A DNA stretch of 5,243 nucleotides from Bacteroidetes bacterium HGW-Bacteroidetes-12 (GTDB lineage: Bacteria > Bacteroidota > Bacteroidia > Flavobacteriales_E > Vicingaceae). The notes under the pieces are model-generated. The model had not been told where the DNA came from and made no database searches. It saw only the letters and a program-made list of their open reading frames with translations. A program made the translations under genes and the position numbers. The stretch lies in contig PHDR01000223.1 of assembly GCA_002841035.1 (NCBI GenBank), positions 1-5,243 on the forward strand, in the 5' to 3' direction. Shown here piece by piece: positions 4,256-5,243 of this stretch (the stretch's first letter is position 1; each line of letters opens with the position of its first letter).

Positions 4256-5243
4256 ATGAGCCAAAAAGGAAAAGTATTAGTTGCAATGAGTGGAGGAATA
4301 GATAGCTCTGTTGCTGCATTGTTGCTTCACGAACAAGGTTACGAAGTAATTGGTATAACCATGAAAACATGGGATTATGCCACTTCGGGAGGAACAAGAA
4401 AAACAACAGGTTGTTGCAGTTTGGACGATATTAACGATGCCAGAACATTAGCTGTTGAAAATGGATTTCATCACATAATTTTAGATATTCGTAAAGAGTT
4501 TGGAGATTTTATTATAGATAATTTTGTTGACGAATACCTTGCAGGAAGAACACCAAACCCTTGTGTACTTTGCAATACGCACATTAAATGGGATGCACTT
4601 TTAAAACGTGCTGACCAATTGGGTTGCGAATTTATTGCAACAGGTCATTATGCCCAAGTAAGGAAAGAAAATGGACGTTATATTGTTTCCAAAGGATTGG
4701 ATGAAAACAAAGATCAATCGTATGTGCTTTGGGGATTGAGTCAAGAAAGTTTAGCAAGAACCATTTTTCCGTTGGGAGGCTTAGAAAAACCAGTAATTCG
4801 CCAAATGGCGTTGGATAGAGGATATAAAGAACTCGCAAAAAAAAGTGAAAGTTTTGAAATTTGTTTTGTTCCTGACAGCGATTATAGAGGTTTTTTAAAA
4901 CGAAAAGTAGAAGGATTAGAAGAAAAAGTGGCTGGTGGAGATTTTTTAGATACACAAGGAAATGTTATTGGAAAACACAATGGCTATCCATTTTATACGA
5001 TAGGACAACGAAAAGGACTAGAATTGGCTTTTGGAGACCCTCGCTATGTAATAAAAATTGATGCAGAAAAAAATCAAGTTGTTTTAGGTTTAGAAGAAGA
5101 TTTGAACAAACAAGAAGTTTTTGTTCGTAATCCAAACATGATAAAATATGAAAGCCTTGAGCAAGAAATGGAAGCGTTGAGTAAAATTCGCTATAAAGAC
5201 AAAGGTAAAAACAGTAAAATAATTCCTCTGCCAGACGGACGAA
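4256..5243 (+). CDS. mnmA: tRNA-specific 2-thiouridylase MnmA (3' end outside window)
   Basis: MnmA uses ATP and a persulfide relay to put sulfur on C2 of the wobble uridine (U34) of tRNA-Lys, -Glu and -Gln, in the cytoplasm. The visible 329 codons have no stop and include the PP-loop SGGIDSS (12-18; Val to Ile compared with the common SGGVDSS) and TMKTWDY (35-41). The acceptor-side catalytic Cys103 is in NPCVLCN, and ATGHYA (128-133) and KDQSYVLWGLS (152-162) are present. The second catalytic cysteine, Cys203, is in SFEICFVPD, and the central-domain motif FYTIGQRKGL is at about 257-266. Both cysteines correspond to the Cys102/Cys199 pair of E. coli. The ATG at 4256 gives the short N-terminus MSQKGKVLVAMSGG usual for the family and lies 5 bp after the preceding stop codon. 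About 40-70 residues of the C-terminal barrel domain are missing only because the window ends. Confidence 0.97.
   Translation, partial: MSQKGKVLVAMSGGIDSSVAALLLHEQGYEVIGITMKTWDYATSGGTRKTTGCCSLDDINDARTLAVENGFHHIILDIRKEFGDFIIDNFVDEYLAGRTPNPCVLCNTHIKWDALLKRADQLGCEFIATGHYAQVRKENGRYIVSKGLDENKDQSYVLWGLSQESLARTIFPLGGLEKPVIRQMALDRGYKELAKKSESFEICFVPDSDYRGFLKRKVEGLEEKVAGGDFLDTQGNVIGKHNGYPFYTIGQRKGLELAFGDPRYVIKIDAEKNQVVLGLEEDLNKQEVFVRNPNMIKYESLEQEMEALSKIRYKDKGKNSKIIPLPDGR

Noticed and set aside
4632..4955. A 107-residue minus-strand open frame
   Set aside because: It lies wholly antisense to mnmA, whose motifs, including the catalytic Cys203, are encoded on the plus strand here.

Overview
The window looks like part of a Bacteroidota (Flavobacteriia-like) chromosome. 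The evidence is AT-rich DNA with few Shine-Dalgarno sequences, candidate promoters of the TAnnTTTG type, and protein families in the forms typical of that phylum (bacteriocin-type ABC exporter plus HlyD adaptor, tandem UspA with an MTQQE motif, YwqK/MORN-like secreted repeat protein, MnmA). Genus cannot be named from the sequence alone.

Layout. Bases 1-471 hold the C-terminal 156 residues of an ABC exporter ATPase domain (+). A two-gene toxin-antitoxin module follows on the opposite strand: antitoxin 791-988 and RelE/ParE-type toxin 522-791, overlapping by one base. At 1022-2458 (+) lies the HlyD-type membrane fusion protein that belongs with the ABC exporter, so the toxin-antitoxin cassette sits antiparallel inside what is normally a compact export operon. 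A 158-bp intergenic region carries a good Bacteroidota-type -7 box and a 9-bp inverted repeat around it. At 2617 (+) starts a tandem universal stress protein whose frame is cut by a TAA at 3391-3393. The expected last 26 residues remain intact in frame up to a second TAA at 3472-3474. A secreted eight-repeat YwqK/MORN-like protein (3486-4250) and the 5' part of mnmA (4256 to the window end) follow with very short gaps, suggesting one transcription unit.

How the genes relate. The ABC exporter and HlyD protein would form an inner-membrane/periplasm export machine, probably for leader-cleaved peptides, but no cargo peptide is visible here. The toxin-antitoxin pair is probably an independent stability or defence cassette. 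The stress protein, repeat protein and MnmA share no obvious pathway.

Most notable observations: (a) a GC-rich block made of two palindromic repeat elements and an 18-bp tandem duplication is translated in frame within the N-terminus of the HlyD protein; (b) the stress-protein frame is interrupted by a stop explicable by one Ser TCA to TAA change; (c) the toxin-antitoxin module is embedded between two partner exporter genes. I saw no clearly new multi-gene system, no tRNA or rRNA, no CRISPR array and no complete insertion sequence.
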